Positions 45,361-57,600 of a stretch of DNA of 64,000 nt are shown piece after piece. This stretch comes from Platerodrilus igneus. Taxonomy: Eukaryota; Arthropoda; Insecta; Coleoptera; Lycidae. The translations under genes were made by a program, and so were the position numbers. The notes beneath the pieces are model-generated. The model saw only the letters and a program-made list of their open reading frames with translations, did no database searches and was not told the DNA's origin. The stretch's first letter is position 1; each line of letters begins with the position of its first letter. The DNA is taken from positions 620,001 to 684,000 of the forward strand of contig JARFIW010000966.1 in NCBI GenBank assembly GCA_036346225.1, given 5' to 3'.

Positions 45361-45627
45361 TATTACGCAAATATCCACCAACCATAGTGCACCAAACCCA
45401 GTCGTGTAGGTGGCAGCAACCATTATGGTAAAACAGATTTAGCTGGTAAACAACTCTTTAGAAATTTCCAAAATTTTTCATGAAATGCTTAATAATCTAT
45501 AACAAAAATATCACCAGCAATGGTGTGCCAAAGCTAGTATTTGGGCTCGCAGCAATCCCTAAGCAAACTAAATCGTGCCTCATAAAGGGCTGGATAAAAA
45601 ATTTTAAAATTTTCACATACAATCGTC
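45361..45627 (+). repeat. Satellite array (block 2)
   Basis: About two monomers of the ~138-bp satellite lie between element B and the foldback element, in the same orientation as block 1. gcaac landmarks occur at 45416 and 45550. Confidence 0.85.
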
Positions 45628-48600
45628 AGGTAGGTGCGTGAAGTTAGCCGCAACATTTTTGATTTTTAAAATATTTATGTCATAATTAGGCGCCAATTAG
45701 GCGCCATTTTGCGCCGCTGAAACTAAATTTTGCGCCGTTTTGGCAAACAAGTTATTGATAAAATAAGATTTTTCCTGCCAAGTTCACGAAGCCGCACTTT
45801 TTTTCAATTTTCAGAAAATCTTTATTCCATAATTTAGCGCCAATTAGGCGCCATTTTGCGCCGTTGAAACGAAATTTTGCGCCCTCCTGTGTATCAAGTT
45901 ATTCGCAATAAGCTATTTTCTGAACTCCAAAAACGTGAAGTTGGCCGCGCCTTTTTTGAATTTTAAATAAAATTTTGCACCACAATTAAGCGGTAATTAG
46001 GCGCCATTTTGCGCCGTTAAAACGAAATTTTGCTCCCTTCTGTGTAACAAGTTATTCGAAAAAAACCATTTCTCCAAACTAGCCCAAAATCGTGAAGTTG
46101 GCCGCGACTTTTTTGAATTTTGAAAAAAAATTTGTACCACAATTAAGCGGTAATTATGCTCCATTTTGCGCCGTTAAAACGAAATTTTGCGCCCTTCTGT
46201 GTAAGAAGTTATTCGAAAAAAACTATTTCTCCAAACTAGCCCAAAATCGTGAGGTTGGTCGCGACTTTTTTGAATTTTGAAAAAATTTTTGTACCACAAT
46301 TAAGCGGTAATTGTGCGCTATTTTGCGCCGTTGAAACGAAATTTTGCGCCCTCCTGTGTAACAAGTTATTTGAAAAAAACTATTTCTACATACTACCCAA
46401 AATCGTGAAGTTGGCCGCGACTTTTCGAATTTTGAAAAGTTTTGTACCAAATTTAAGCGGTAATTAGGCGCCATTTTGCGCCGTTAAAACGAAATTTTGC
46501 GCCCTTCTGTGTAACAAGTTGTTCGAAAAAAACCATTTCTCCAAAGTAGCCCAAAATCGTGAAGTTGGCCGCGACTTTTTTGAATTTTGAAAAAAATTTT
46601 GTACCACAATTAAGCGGTAATTATGCGCCGTTGAAACGAAATTTTGCGCCCTCCTGTGTAACAAGTTATTTGAAAAAAACTATTTCTCCATACTACCCAA
46701 AATCGTGAAGTTGGCCGCGACTTTTTCGAATTTTGAAAAAGTTTTTGTACCAAATTTAAGCGGTAATTAGGCGCCATTTTGCGCCGTTAAAACGAAATTT
46801 TGCTCCCTTCTGTGTAACAAGTTATTCGAAAAAAACCATTTCTCCAAACTAGCCCAAAATCGTGAAGTTGGCCGCGACTTTTTTGAATTTTGAAAAAAAA
46901 TTTGTACCACAATTAAGCGGTAATTATGCTCCATTTTGCGCCGTTAAAACGAAATTTTGCGCCCTTCTGTGTAAGAAGTTATTCGAAAAAAACTATTTCT
47001 CCAAACTAGCCCAAAATCGTGAGGTTGGCCGCGACTTTTTTGAATTTTGAAAAAATTTTTGTACCACAATTAAGCGGTAATTGTGCGCCATTTTGCGCCG
47101 TTGAAACGAAATTTTGCGCCCTCCTGTGTAACAAGTTATTTGAAAAAAACTATTTCTACATACTACCCAAAATCGTGAAGTTGGCCGCGACTTTTTCGAA
47201 TTTTGAAAAAGTTTTTGTACCAAATTTAAGCGGTAATTAGGCGCCATTTTGCGCCGTTAAAACGAAATTTTGCGCCCTTCTGTGTAACAAGTTGTTCGAA
47301 AAAAACCATTTCTCCAAAGTAGCCCAAAATCGTGAAGTTGGCCGCGACTTTTTTGAATTTTGAAAAAAATTTTGTACCACAATTAAGCGGTAATTATGCG
47401 CCGTTGAAACGAAATTTTGCGCCCTCCTGTGTAACAAGTTATTTGAAAAAAACTATTTCTCCATACTACCCAAAATCGTGAAGTTGGCCGCGACTTTTCG
47501 AATTTTGAAAAGTTTTGTACCAAATTTAAGCGGTAATTAGGCGCCATTTTGCGCCGTTAAAACGAAATTTTGCGCCCTTCTGTGTAACAAGTTATTCGAA
47601 AAACCATTTCTCCAAACCAGCCCAAAATCGTGAAGTTGGCCGCGACTTTTTGAATTTTGAGAAAAAATTTTTGTACCACAACTAAGCGGTAATTATGCGC
47701 CATTTTGCGCCGTTGAAACGAAATTTTGCGCCCTCCTGTGTAACAAGTTATTTGAAAAACTATTTCTCCATACTACCCAAAATCGTGAAGTTGGCCGCGA
47801 CTTTTTCGAATTTTGAAAAAATTTTGTACCAAATTTAAGCGGTAATTAGGCGCCATTTTGCGCCGTTTTTCAAAAAACTTCATGCTTTTGGGCAGTTCGG
47901 ATAAATATATTTTTTCGAATAACTTGTTACACCGGAGGGCGCAAAATTTCGTTTCAGCGGCGCAAAATGGCGCCTAATTAACGCTTAAATTTGGTACAAA
48001 AATTTTTTCAAAATTCGAAAAAGTCGCGGCCAACTTCACGATCTTGGGTAGTATGGAGAAATAGTTTTTTTCAAATAACTTGTTACACAGGAGGGCGCAA
48101 AATTTCGTTTCAACGGCGCAAAATGACGCCTAATTACCGCTTAAATTTGGTACAAAAATTTTTTCAAAATTCCAAAAAGTCGCGGCCAACTTCACGCTTT
48201 TAAGTAGTTCAGAAAAATAGTAGTTTTTCGTATAACTTCTTACACAAAAGGGCGCAAAATTTCGTTTCAACGGCGCAAAATGGCGCCTAATTACCGCTTA
48301 AGTTTGGTACAAAAATGTTTTCAAAATTCGAAAAAGTCGCGGCCAACTTCACGATTTTGGGTAGTATGGAGAAATAGTTTTTTTCAAATAACTTGTTACA
48401 CAGGAGGGCGCAAAATTTCGTTTCAATGGCGCATAATTACCGCTTAATTGTGATACAAAAATTTTTTCAAAATTCAAAAAAGTCGCGGCCAACTTCACGA
48501 TTTTGGGCTAGTTTGGAGAAATGGTTTTTTTCGAATAACTTGTTACACAGAAGGGCGCAAAATTTCGTTTTAACGGCGCAAAATGGCGCCTAATTACCGC

Positions 48601-48960
48601 TTAATTGTGGTGCAAAATTTTGTTCAAAATTCAAAAAAGGCGCGGCCAACTTCACGTTTTTGGAGTTCAGAAAAATAGTTTATTTCAAATAACTTGATAC
48701 ACAGGAGGGCGCAAAATTTCGTTTTAACGGCGCAAAATGGCGCCTAATTGGCGCTAAATTATGGAATAAAGATTTTCTGAAAATTGAAAAAAAGTGCGGC
48801 TTCGTGAACTTGGCCGGAAGAATCTTATTTTATCAATAACTTGTTTGCCAAGACGGCGCAAAAGTTAGTTTTAGCGGCGCAAAATGGCGCCTAATTGGCG
48901 CCTAATATGACAAATATTTTTAAAAAATTCAAAAATGTTGCGGCTAACTTTACGCACCAG
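45628..48960. mobile_element. Foldback element built of ~154-bp tandem repeats
   Basis: The outer ends are inverted (ggtgcgtgaagttagccgc at left, its inverse gcggctaactttacgcacc at right). The identical 8-bp caatcgtc flanks both (45620-45627 and 48961-48968). The left arm, 45628 to about 47870, holds ~14 units; the right arm, about 47875 to 48960, holds ~7 units in reverse. There is no unique centre. Units share gcgccattttgcgccgtt, gaaattttgcgccct, tgtgtaacaagttatt and gaagttggccgcgac. Two ~770-bp blocks of five units (from about 46000 and 46770) are nearly identical. All ORFs here are shadows of the repeat. Confidence 0.92.
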
Positions 48961-49130
48961 CAATCGTCTATAGTTTAATACAAAAATAAACACCACCAAC
49001 GGTGCGCGAAAGCCAGTCTTCGGGGTGGTAGTAACCTCTATACTAGAAAACATTACAGCTTGTAAACGACTCAATAGAAAATTTTTAGAATTTTCATATG
49101 CAATCGTCCAATAGTCTCCTACAAAAATAT
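48961..49130 (+). repeat. Satellite array (block 3)
   Basis: One or more monomers resume after the foldback element, beginning caatcgtctatagt, and end near 49130. Landmark ggtggtagtaacc lies at 49025. Confidence 0.8.
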
Positions 49131-50488
49131 GTTGCACTTTTGACGTTAAACCCATATTTTACGTTTATTAGAATTCATTTCTATCGATATTTTTCGAACC
49201 AAAACGAATATTTAAAGAACAGGAACAGCTGTATTGTCGACGGTTAAACTATTTAAATTGCGCAGTAATTCCAATTAAATAACTGTATAACCATCACACC
49301 AATAAAACCAAATAGTGTATGAAAAAAGCAAAATTTTTTGAATAAAACTGTTCTGAGGGGTAAAATTAGACGCTTACAGTATATTTAGCAAGCGCCCACA
49401 CAATAAATATCAAGTTTTAACGTACGATTTATATTAATAAGATAAAAAAGCACCAATCTTTGTAGAATTAATAGAATTAAATTTTCTATTTAAAAAATAA
49501 TATCATATTAAAATACATCTGAAATTTAAGCTGCTTCATGACGATAACAACGCTATGATAAATGATTTAGCATGACATAATTACTTCTATACATTACATA
49601 CTGCTATTTATAGAACATAAGGATGCATGCATTGTTTTAATTTAGCGGCGTATCGGATACACAAAGTACAGCGATATAATATATAGTATTAAAACGGACG
49701 CAGCATTTTTAGAATGATTCACGTTCGAATTCGCCAGCCTGTAAAACCAAACGATTAAATGTAGAAGTAGAATGTCTCATTACTCATAATCTCACTCTTC
49801 TTAAGGTATTATTTCTAAGTTTCATCTTTGTTACTTGGAAGAGTTACTGACAACAATGCTGGAAGTTAAACTGATAGTAATCTATATTGTAAAATGAAAG
49901 GAGATATACAACGGATCGCGACAATAAAATGCCTTTGAAAGGGTTCTAGAATGATAGGAAATATAAAATAGTGTATATCGATATATTTCACTATTTTAAA
50001 ATTTTTGTGATTTTGGGCTTCTTCAACAAGCAAGTAACAATATATTCTATATATGTAAATATCTATTTCCGCTATTTCTGGGGACGAAAATGTATCAATT
50101 TTGTAAGGATGCAAAATTGATAGTAGGATTATATATAAAATATTATATATATATATATATATTTATAATTATTTTTAATTTGTATCTTAGATATAATAGA
50201 TGAAATAATAATTAGACTTTAGACTTTAAAAGTCTATTTCTATTTCATCTTATAATTTCAATTTGTAATTATCAATTACCTTGTGTAAAAACTAATTATA
50301 ATATTATATATTAATACTTGGCTTATAGCCGTGATTTTGAGCAGTGCTTCCTGTCTATATCTAACATAAGTCAGAAACTTGACAATTTCAGATATGATTG
50401 ACAAAAATGCTAAACGTAATTGAAAGTTAGGTTTATATATGGTACTTGTACACGATTTAGATTTGTAAATTTTCCAATTATAGCCATC
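49131..50488. other. AT-rich region without recognised genes
   Basis: No gene recognised. A short (AT)n tract lies at 50143-50161 and a small palindrome (agactttaaaagtct) at 50215-50230. Confidence 0.5.
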
Positions 50489-50563
50489 GGCCTCGGTAGC
50501 GTAATTGGATAACGCACAGTTCCGGCAAAACTGAGATGCAGGTTCAAATCCTGTCCAAGGCCT
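50489..50563 (+). tRNA. tRNA-like sequence (Arg-type body, odd anticodon loop)
   Basis: The cloverleaf folds well. The acceptor is GGCCTCG with CAAGGCC (one C-A mismatch), the D arm GCGTAATTGGATAACGC, the anticodon stem CAGTT/AACTG, and the T arm CAGGTTCAAATCCTG with an intact box B. The 7-base anticodon loop is CCGGCAA, so by position the anticodon is GGC (alanine) with an unusual C at position 33. The body looks arginine-like, where CCG would be expected. A weak T-run lies ~8 bases downstream. The following 90 bases match a repeat at 36520-36600 and end in (AT)n, so this could be the head of a SINE and not a functional tRNA. Confidence 0.5.
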
Positions 50564-50574
50564 TATATTTTCCT

Positions 50575-50652
50575 TCTTTCAATTACTAGCTCGATTTGAA
50601 ATGATCATTTGGGCTTTACTTAAAAAGTCTAAGTTATTATTTCATCTTATTA

Positions 50653-50655
<3 letters not shown>
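50575..50655 (+). repeat. Repeat body shared with 36520-36600
   Basis: The motif attactagctcgatttgaaatg, split as attactagctcg and atttgaaatgatcattt, occurs in both places, followed by similar sequence to atcttatta. Here it separates the tRNA-like sequence from an (AT)n tract. Confidence 0.6.

Positions 50656-50658
<3 letters not shown>

Positions 50659-50699
<41 letters not shown>
50659..50699. repeat. (AT)n microsatellite
   Basis: An uninterrupted run of AT. It could be the tail of the putative SINE at 50489-50655. Confidence 0.9.
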
Positions 50700-50703
<4 letters not shown>

Positions 50704-51540
50704 CCAAGATTGTAAAGTTGACGTGGACTTGCAGTAGTAATAAAATAGACGTGTATTTTAATTTTTAGTAATTTGCAAGTTAGAAAAGGTTCAGTAAATC
50801 TACAGCTTTGACATTAATAACACCTAAACTATTCAAACACGTTATCCCCTATTTACCAAAATTCGTATATCAGAATATCCAGAGAATAAAATACCTTCTC
50901 ATTTAACTGTTTCTTACATATAATATCTGGGTATAACCTTAGGCATTTAATAAACACGATATATTTAAATATGGCTTGTGATTTCTGGTTGAAAAATTAA
51001 TATTATGCTTTCAGAGTAGAAAATATTTCAAACACAGAGATAGTTTACTTACCATTAATCTTCTACGTGACCACCTATCTTCATTACTAACTTTATGCAT
51101 ATACGGATTAAGTAACAGCCGTTAATGTACATAAAAAGAAAACTTTGTAACTTGTAAATTGATATAACGCAACAGATGTGTTATATAACAAGATCCACGA
51201 TATATGCGATCGGGTCACATAGCCATAATTACAGCAGCCTCCACGCACACTTTCACAGCTAACTGGATCACTTGCCTACTCAGGTGCGTCTGAGTATCAA
51301 TAAACCTGCAACGAAAGATAATGAAAGTCTTTCGGTTTCTTACTTTTGCTTAAAATAGAAGTTAATCTAGATCTAAAGACACGCGAGTAACAAATTACAT
51401 TAATCTTCGAGCGTTTAACAAATTTTATTGTAAGGATAATGTCAAATTATCTAGGACAACTTACCATATGTCGCTCGCAGTTAATTCTTAACGATACTAT
51501 AGGGATATTGAGAAAATGCGCTGTGGTTGCCCATCCCCAA
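50700..51540. other. Upstream region of the cuticle gene
   Basis: No gene recognised. Presumably it contains the regulatory DNA of the gene at 51616. I could not identify specific binding sites with confidence. Confidence 0.4.
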
Positions 51541-51550
51541 CAATCTTCAG

Positions 51551-51590
51551 TATAAATAGCTTTCGGTCCGTGTACGAAAGGTCAGTGTTC
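51551..51590 (+). promoter_or_regulatory. Core promoter of the cuticle gene
   Basis: TATAAATA at 51551-51558 and the initiator TCAGT at 51582-51586 are about 31 bases apart, the canonical arthropod spacing. The predicted start near 51584 gives a ~32-base 5' leader before the ATG at 51616. Confidence 0.85.
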
Positions 51591-51615
51591 TAGGTATTTC
51601 ATACAGTAGAACAAA

Positions 51616-54600
51616 ATGAAGGTATTTAATTTGTTTTTTTTGTGTGTAATGCGTAGTGGATAAGTAAAAATAATGCGTTCTCGAACTAAAATATCCATTA
51701 AATGATATTTTGATCGGATTTCTTTTGTAGGTGTTACTGGTTGTAGTATTTTTGGCAACGACAGCAACTTGTATACCTATTGAATATACTGGCTATGGAC
51801 ATTATCCTTCACACGCTGAACCCGAACCTGTGGTGAGAACACAAAATTTCTTATATTGTTTGTTATTTATAAAAACATTCTTTCCCATAACGAAAAAAAA
51901 CTCTTAATGAACTTCCAAAGATGAAACGCCTACAAAATGAAAAGCTACTGTCTAATCTGCTAGATGTGTTGATTGTTATTTTAATGTACAGAAAACCTCA
52001 AAATTATAAATGCGGTTTTAGAAACCTTTGCATGGGCATAACCGCGGGGACTACACTTTAAGCATTCTTCTTTTTTTTAGTTTGAACTATATTTTGTTCT
52101 TAAAACCAATAGCAGTAAACCTAACAGATTATACTTCTGTATTCCTATTCGTTTACTATAATGTTTAAAACTAATTTTTTACTAGTAAAGATCTTGGACG
52201 ATCAAACCATTATAAACTTAAATCAAGAGCAACTTTGTATTGTGTAGAGAAATAGGATCTACATGAAGCATTGGTAATTGTTTCGACTCAGAGGCCGTTT
52301 TGCGCGAGCAAAGTTTCACGAAAGGCCGCATTTTTTAACCGTCATAGTGGAAAATATGAGACAAACCTTCGGTTGCGCACGGGAAGAAAGTCTCGGCTTT
52401 TTTTGACTATCTTGACGGGTTACAAAAATTCTGTGGCGGGTCGCATGTAGCTCGCGAATCGCTATTTGCCCAACTCTAATCTACATATTCGGGCAATATT
52501 TATATGCCTTCTGATGCTTAGGACGAACAGTAATGAAAAAAGATCATTTGTATTGATATAACATCACGAAACAAGCAATTGCACGTCAGCGCTCTACATA
52601 AAGTCTGTTTAAAATTATTTATACACTCAAATGAAAGCCTTACGTGCTATGCAGATTCACTGCAAAAACACTTTGCGAGGGATTTTTTTAAATAAAAAAA
52701 AGTACTTTTGTATCTTATAATAATAAATACTTTTATAAATAAAACTTCTTATTTAAATCGTGTCGGAAAAATGTTATACCAAAATTATTAACTTTTCTAG
52801 TATCCTTTCAAAAAGTACTAAATGAACGAATTTGAGAAACGTTTACGATAAATCTTTCGAATGGTAGTTAAAAAAAATCGTACTAACTAATTTTACCGTG
52901 TAAAGACAAAATGTCGACTTTTACTTTTGGCTTTAGACAACTTTTAAAACAATTTGTTACTTTAAATTAAGCGATTGTGTATTTAGTAGTATATTACATT
53001 ATAATATTTTAGTGCTCTTAAAATATATATTTTCGGGGATTGCTTACAAATTTTTACTACTTTCCTTTACATTTAAACATATTGTGTGAATTTACCTACA
53101 ACAAAAATTTTCGCAAAAATAATTAACAGCATTAATCACCTCAACTAATTTTTAACCTCAATTCTAATATTTACATAAAAGAAATTAAACAAAATATTCA
53201 CATAAAACAACAGCACTAAATAAATGAAAAAAATGTAATAATAGACAACAGCAATAGAAGGAAAAAGATCTCATCTACTAGCCGAAATGCATTTCGCAGC
53301 AGCTGTAACAAAACAAAGAAAATGATTAGACAATGACGTAACACCTTTACAATAGGGTAACTCTGGATTTTATAAAGAAAATTTTATGTACAGTCAAACC
53401 TGATTTTATCTAATTATGTATGTTCAATCAATAACAGCTATCGTATTAGCATATTTAGAGTAATAAATGTCTTTTTAATTTTTAAACTTTATTAAACCTA
53501 AATATCATCATCAGGTTTTATTGTACCCTGATTGTTTCCTATTCCGTGCTAACCTACACATTCCCCTAAAATTGCTACAGTCTGCATCTTTCACTATCTG
53601 CGTGCAATAATCTGATATAGGTCTACCTCTACCGTTTTTTTCCTATTTCTGCTTGTAATACATCCCGTACTATTCCCCAGAAATGCCTTACAACGTATCC
53701 TGCCCTCCTATTTCTCTTGTTTTTTTTTTGTTTTTGACAGATATTTTTATTCCCTTCCTATTTCTATAACCTCTTTATTCCTAACTTTGTCTGTCCATGC
53801 AATCATTCTCGTACATCTGAAAAACCTATATATCGAAGTTTTAATTGAAATTCTTTTTAGACCAAAATCTTAAAGTAGTTTCGAAAATATTCGACCACCA
53901 GCAATAACAATATCCAAGACCAAGTAAATATTCAGACTTCAACCAATTTCCACACTTAAATAGTAACTAAATGCTTTCAGTATTTTTCAAGCAGAAATAT
54001 GTATATCCAACTGACATTTGATACAAACTAAAAAATTGAGGTCAAAATTAAACTTTACTCTATTCCACTCCTAACTTGGAATACCTCTTAACTAATTTTC
54101 CGTTCACAGTTAAAATATTAATTTATTTAATTTCCACTTAAAGCCTTCAAATTACGCTATCAAAACTACATTTTATATTTATAATTAGTATTATTTACAC
54201 ATATTGTGACCGTTATACAATTAACCATTACCGCCGAGAGGCAGACAGGGCCACGAGTGACTTGTCACGTTGGGTCCCCTTTTTTTTAAGTTTTAACCTT
54301 TTTTCTTAATCTTCTTTGGGAATGAAACCACTCATAGTTTTTAAAATCTATTTTATTTACGTTTCGATTCATGACCTAGGATCGTTGACAAAATAATAAA
54401 AACTTCAAGTTTGACGTTTATGACATAAATTAAAGGTTACTTTGATTTATTGATGTTTGAAATATTTGGTTTGAGTACACTAAGCAAAAATTTTTAAAGT
54501 TTAAAAGAATGATTGCCTTCAATTTGTGTTGCGACCTGGGATCGACTTTCCTATGGTAGCCAATACGCTTAACGTGAAATCAGCTGATTAATTTTTATTG

Positions 54601-57600
54601 GTGAATTTTATATAAATTCAATAATTTGGGAAACATTTTTAACATGTTTCTATTTATACAATTGAGAGATTTCTGAATTTATGTCTTATTTTACCGAGAT
54701 TCAGTGAAGGGGGTTAAGCAACCTGTGGCTACCAAGATCCCCCAACATTTATAATTTGCCGAAATAATGGTTTTCTAGTTAATATGCTTATTGTTATGTA
54801 ATTAGTTATTGTATGTATAAATAAAAATCATGTATGTAGGCTGTATTTCATGTTAATATCGCAAGGAAAACCCAGGAAAAACTTGCAATGCTACCTAGAT
54901 ATTGTGGGCATTTGATCTTCATTTGTTATTTCTTTTGTTATTTCTTTTAGTAATGGAATCCATTGTTTACTGAAAGTCACGGATTCGTTTGCAACGCAGT
55001 TATTTTTATGTAGGGTTATATAGGCAACTTCTTTGATTTTGCGTTTTTGGTGGTTTCCTTCTTTGTCGATAATTTTTGCATCTTCCCATTTTATTTTATG
55101 ACTGGAGAACCAACAATACACTAAGAGCACAATTAACAAAAACAAACCCAAAAACGCAATACAAAATTCAAAAAACTGTAGCTACAAAATACCGTGCGAA
55201 TGTAATAAGTTTTATATAGGAGAAACTTCCAGACCATTTGAAGTTCGATTAAGAGAACATAAATCATATATAAAAAATAGAAAATTTGAAAAATCCATGA
55301 TTTGCCAACATGCATGGGACTCCAGTCATAAAATAAAATGGGAAGATGCAAAAATTATCGACAAAGAAGAAAACCACCAAAAACGCAAAATCAAAGAAGC
55401 TGCCTATATAACCCTACATAAAAATAACTGCGTTGCAAACGAAGCCTTTACCATCTTTTACAAATTAATCATAACCCCTCAGCCTTCCTCAATGCTGTTC
55501 TCTGAAGTGGAGTTTAATACTTGCCGAAACTGCTTTTCTGCCGCGTAGGATGAAAAGAACAGTGCGGCATATTTATTACGAAGTTTGTTGATGGCTAAAC
55601 ATAGAAAAAATAATAGAAGAATAGTTATTGGAATAATCAGTACCAGAAATAAATTCTATTTAACATGCTAGACGTTTCTTCAAGTAAGTAACAGCAAATC
55701 CCAATGAATATATTTGTAAGCGTTAACAATACAATGCTTGTTATAGATGTATTGGTTCTTATTCCTATATTGTTAAAGTTTCAAAAATAAATAGATTGCT
55801 ACTGTATTCCGTGCAGACAAGAAAGAAAAGTACAGTAAGTAAAGAAAATAGTCAGTACCGAATACCGCAACAAAAAAAATAATCCAAAGAAGGAAGTGCT
55901 AGCTTAAAGTCCTAGAGTTAGATGAGTCACAAAGAAAGAAAAAGAAAAACTCAGATTAGGAATTTTATTTACAAACCGATAAAAAAAACAACATAGTATA
56001 AAAGGAAAACCAACTCCAAAAAAATATATATTCAGAACGTCTCGGAGGAGTCGCACAGTACAGCAATCTACTCAAAAATAATTTATAGACTGTTTAATTA
56101 CCTTTAACTAACTTTCGACTTCAATTCTAACATGTGTACAAAGCAAAATTATACAAGAATATATAGTGGACTGTTTTCAGTCCTGTGCTACAACGATTTG
56201 TACATCTTTATATAGGTAAAATATTCATTAGGAAAGCTATATACTTACATAATACAACGAAAGACTCATCTACAAACTGAAATGCATTTCGTTCAGGCGA
56301 CACAGGATGATGTACTAATATTGCACCTAAACAGTAAGGTGATTCTAAAAAGGAATTATATAAACAAATTTATATGACAATCAATGCCGATCTATTTTCT
56401 AATAAATACTTAACCAATTATAGCTCTACCCATAACATCTCCGACGATTGGAGCAAAGTATGTTCCGTTTCGAACCCCGCACCATCTTCAGGTGCGCGAT
56501 GAATAATATGAAAAACTAGACCAAGAAAATCTAGACCCCAATTAATTTTACTGACGAGAGTCATCAAACGATGCAGAGGAAAAAGATCAGTAAGTTCTAC
56601 GGCTTGGTAGAACGTTCTGGTTTTAACTTTATCACGGCGTGATCTTGTAGGTTCTGCTAATTTATTGTCGGGGCACAACAACTTTTCGTGGTCAACATCT
56701 GACAGAACACTTCTAACTTGTATCTACGTTAACAGGATTATTCTATTCGGTATTAAAATACGCCAACATAAGTGCCTTATAATTTTCAAAAACCAGTAAA
56801 TTGCTCTAGCGATAGATATTCGGTATTCGTTGTTTACACAAACTTCTCCATTTTACACTCCGATAGATTCAATTTCTACTACATAACTCGAATTATACTA
56901 GCACTTATTAGCGTGTTTATTAGTTGACTCTATTAATGATACTAAGGTATAAACAAAGACTACTGTTTCACGCCATTTTTTAATAACATTTCTACACCAT
57001 AATCGTCTAAAATAACAGTTAGACCATAATCCTGACACAATCAAAAAATAATGAATTTTACTCGTACTCCAAATTCATCATATCACTTCAACAGGACGAG
57101 GTTACAATCGATATATGGAAAAACCACGTTTACTTCATGCGTCGGAACCGATCGTAAACGTTTCAAAGCAACACGTATCTAAAGTACGTGACAAGAAATA
57201 TACTTCAAATTCAATGACTTACGAACGACGTGTAATGAGAATTGTCTAACATTCGCTTAAAATGTAGAAAATGTAATATCTACTCATGCCTAATTTATCT
57301 GCAACGCATCGTAAAGATAAGCAAACCAGAAACTTACAATGGATCTAAGCCTGTGTTTGCAAGCAACCTAGTAGAAGACACGTATATAGCTGTTTGCAAT
57401 ATTTCCAAAAACAAATGTTCTGATAACCAAATACCACGCTTCTCGTGCTATATCAAAATGGAATATATTTGAAGTATTTAAATCTATAACTGGATAAACT
57501 AATAAAACCTACAGGGTGTTGAATAAGCAATCGTATAAATTGAGAAAGCTGTTGATTTTGTTATTAAATACTCATATGACCGTGAAAACAATGCAAAAGA

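Noticed and set aside
45780..48600. Many 60-85 codon ORFs containing NYRLIVVQKFFQNSKKSRPTS or FLNFEKKFVPQLSGNYAPF-type peptides
   Set aside because: They are both strands of the same ~154-bp tandem repeat read in different frames, not proteins under selection.
56418..56681. 87-codon minus ORF in intron 2
   Set aside because: No family features that I could defend. The hairpin inside it suggests a repeat element.
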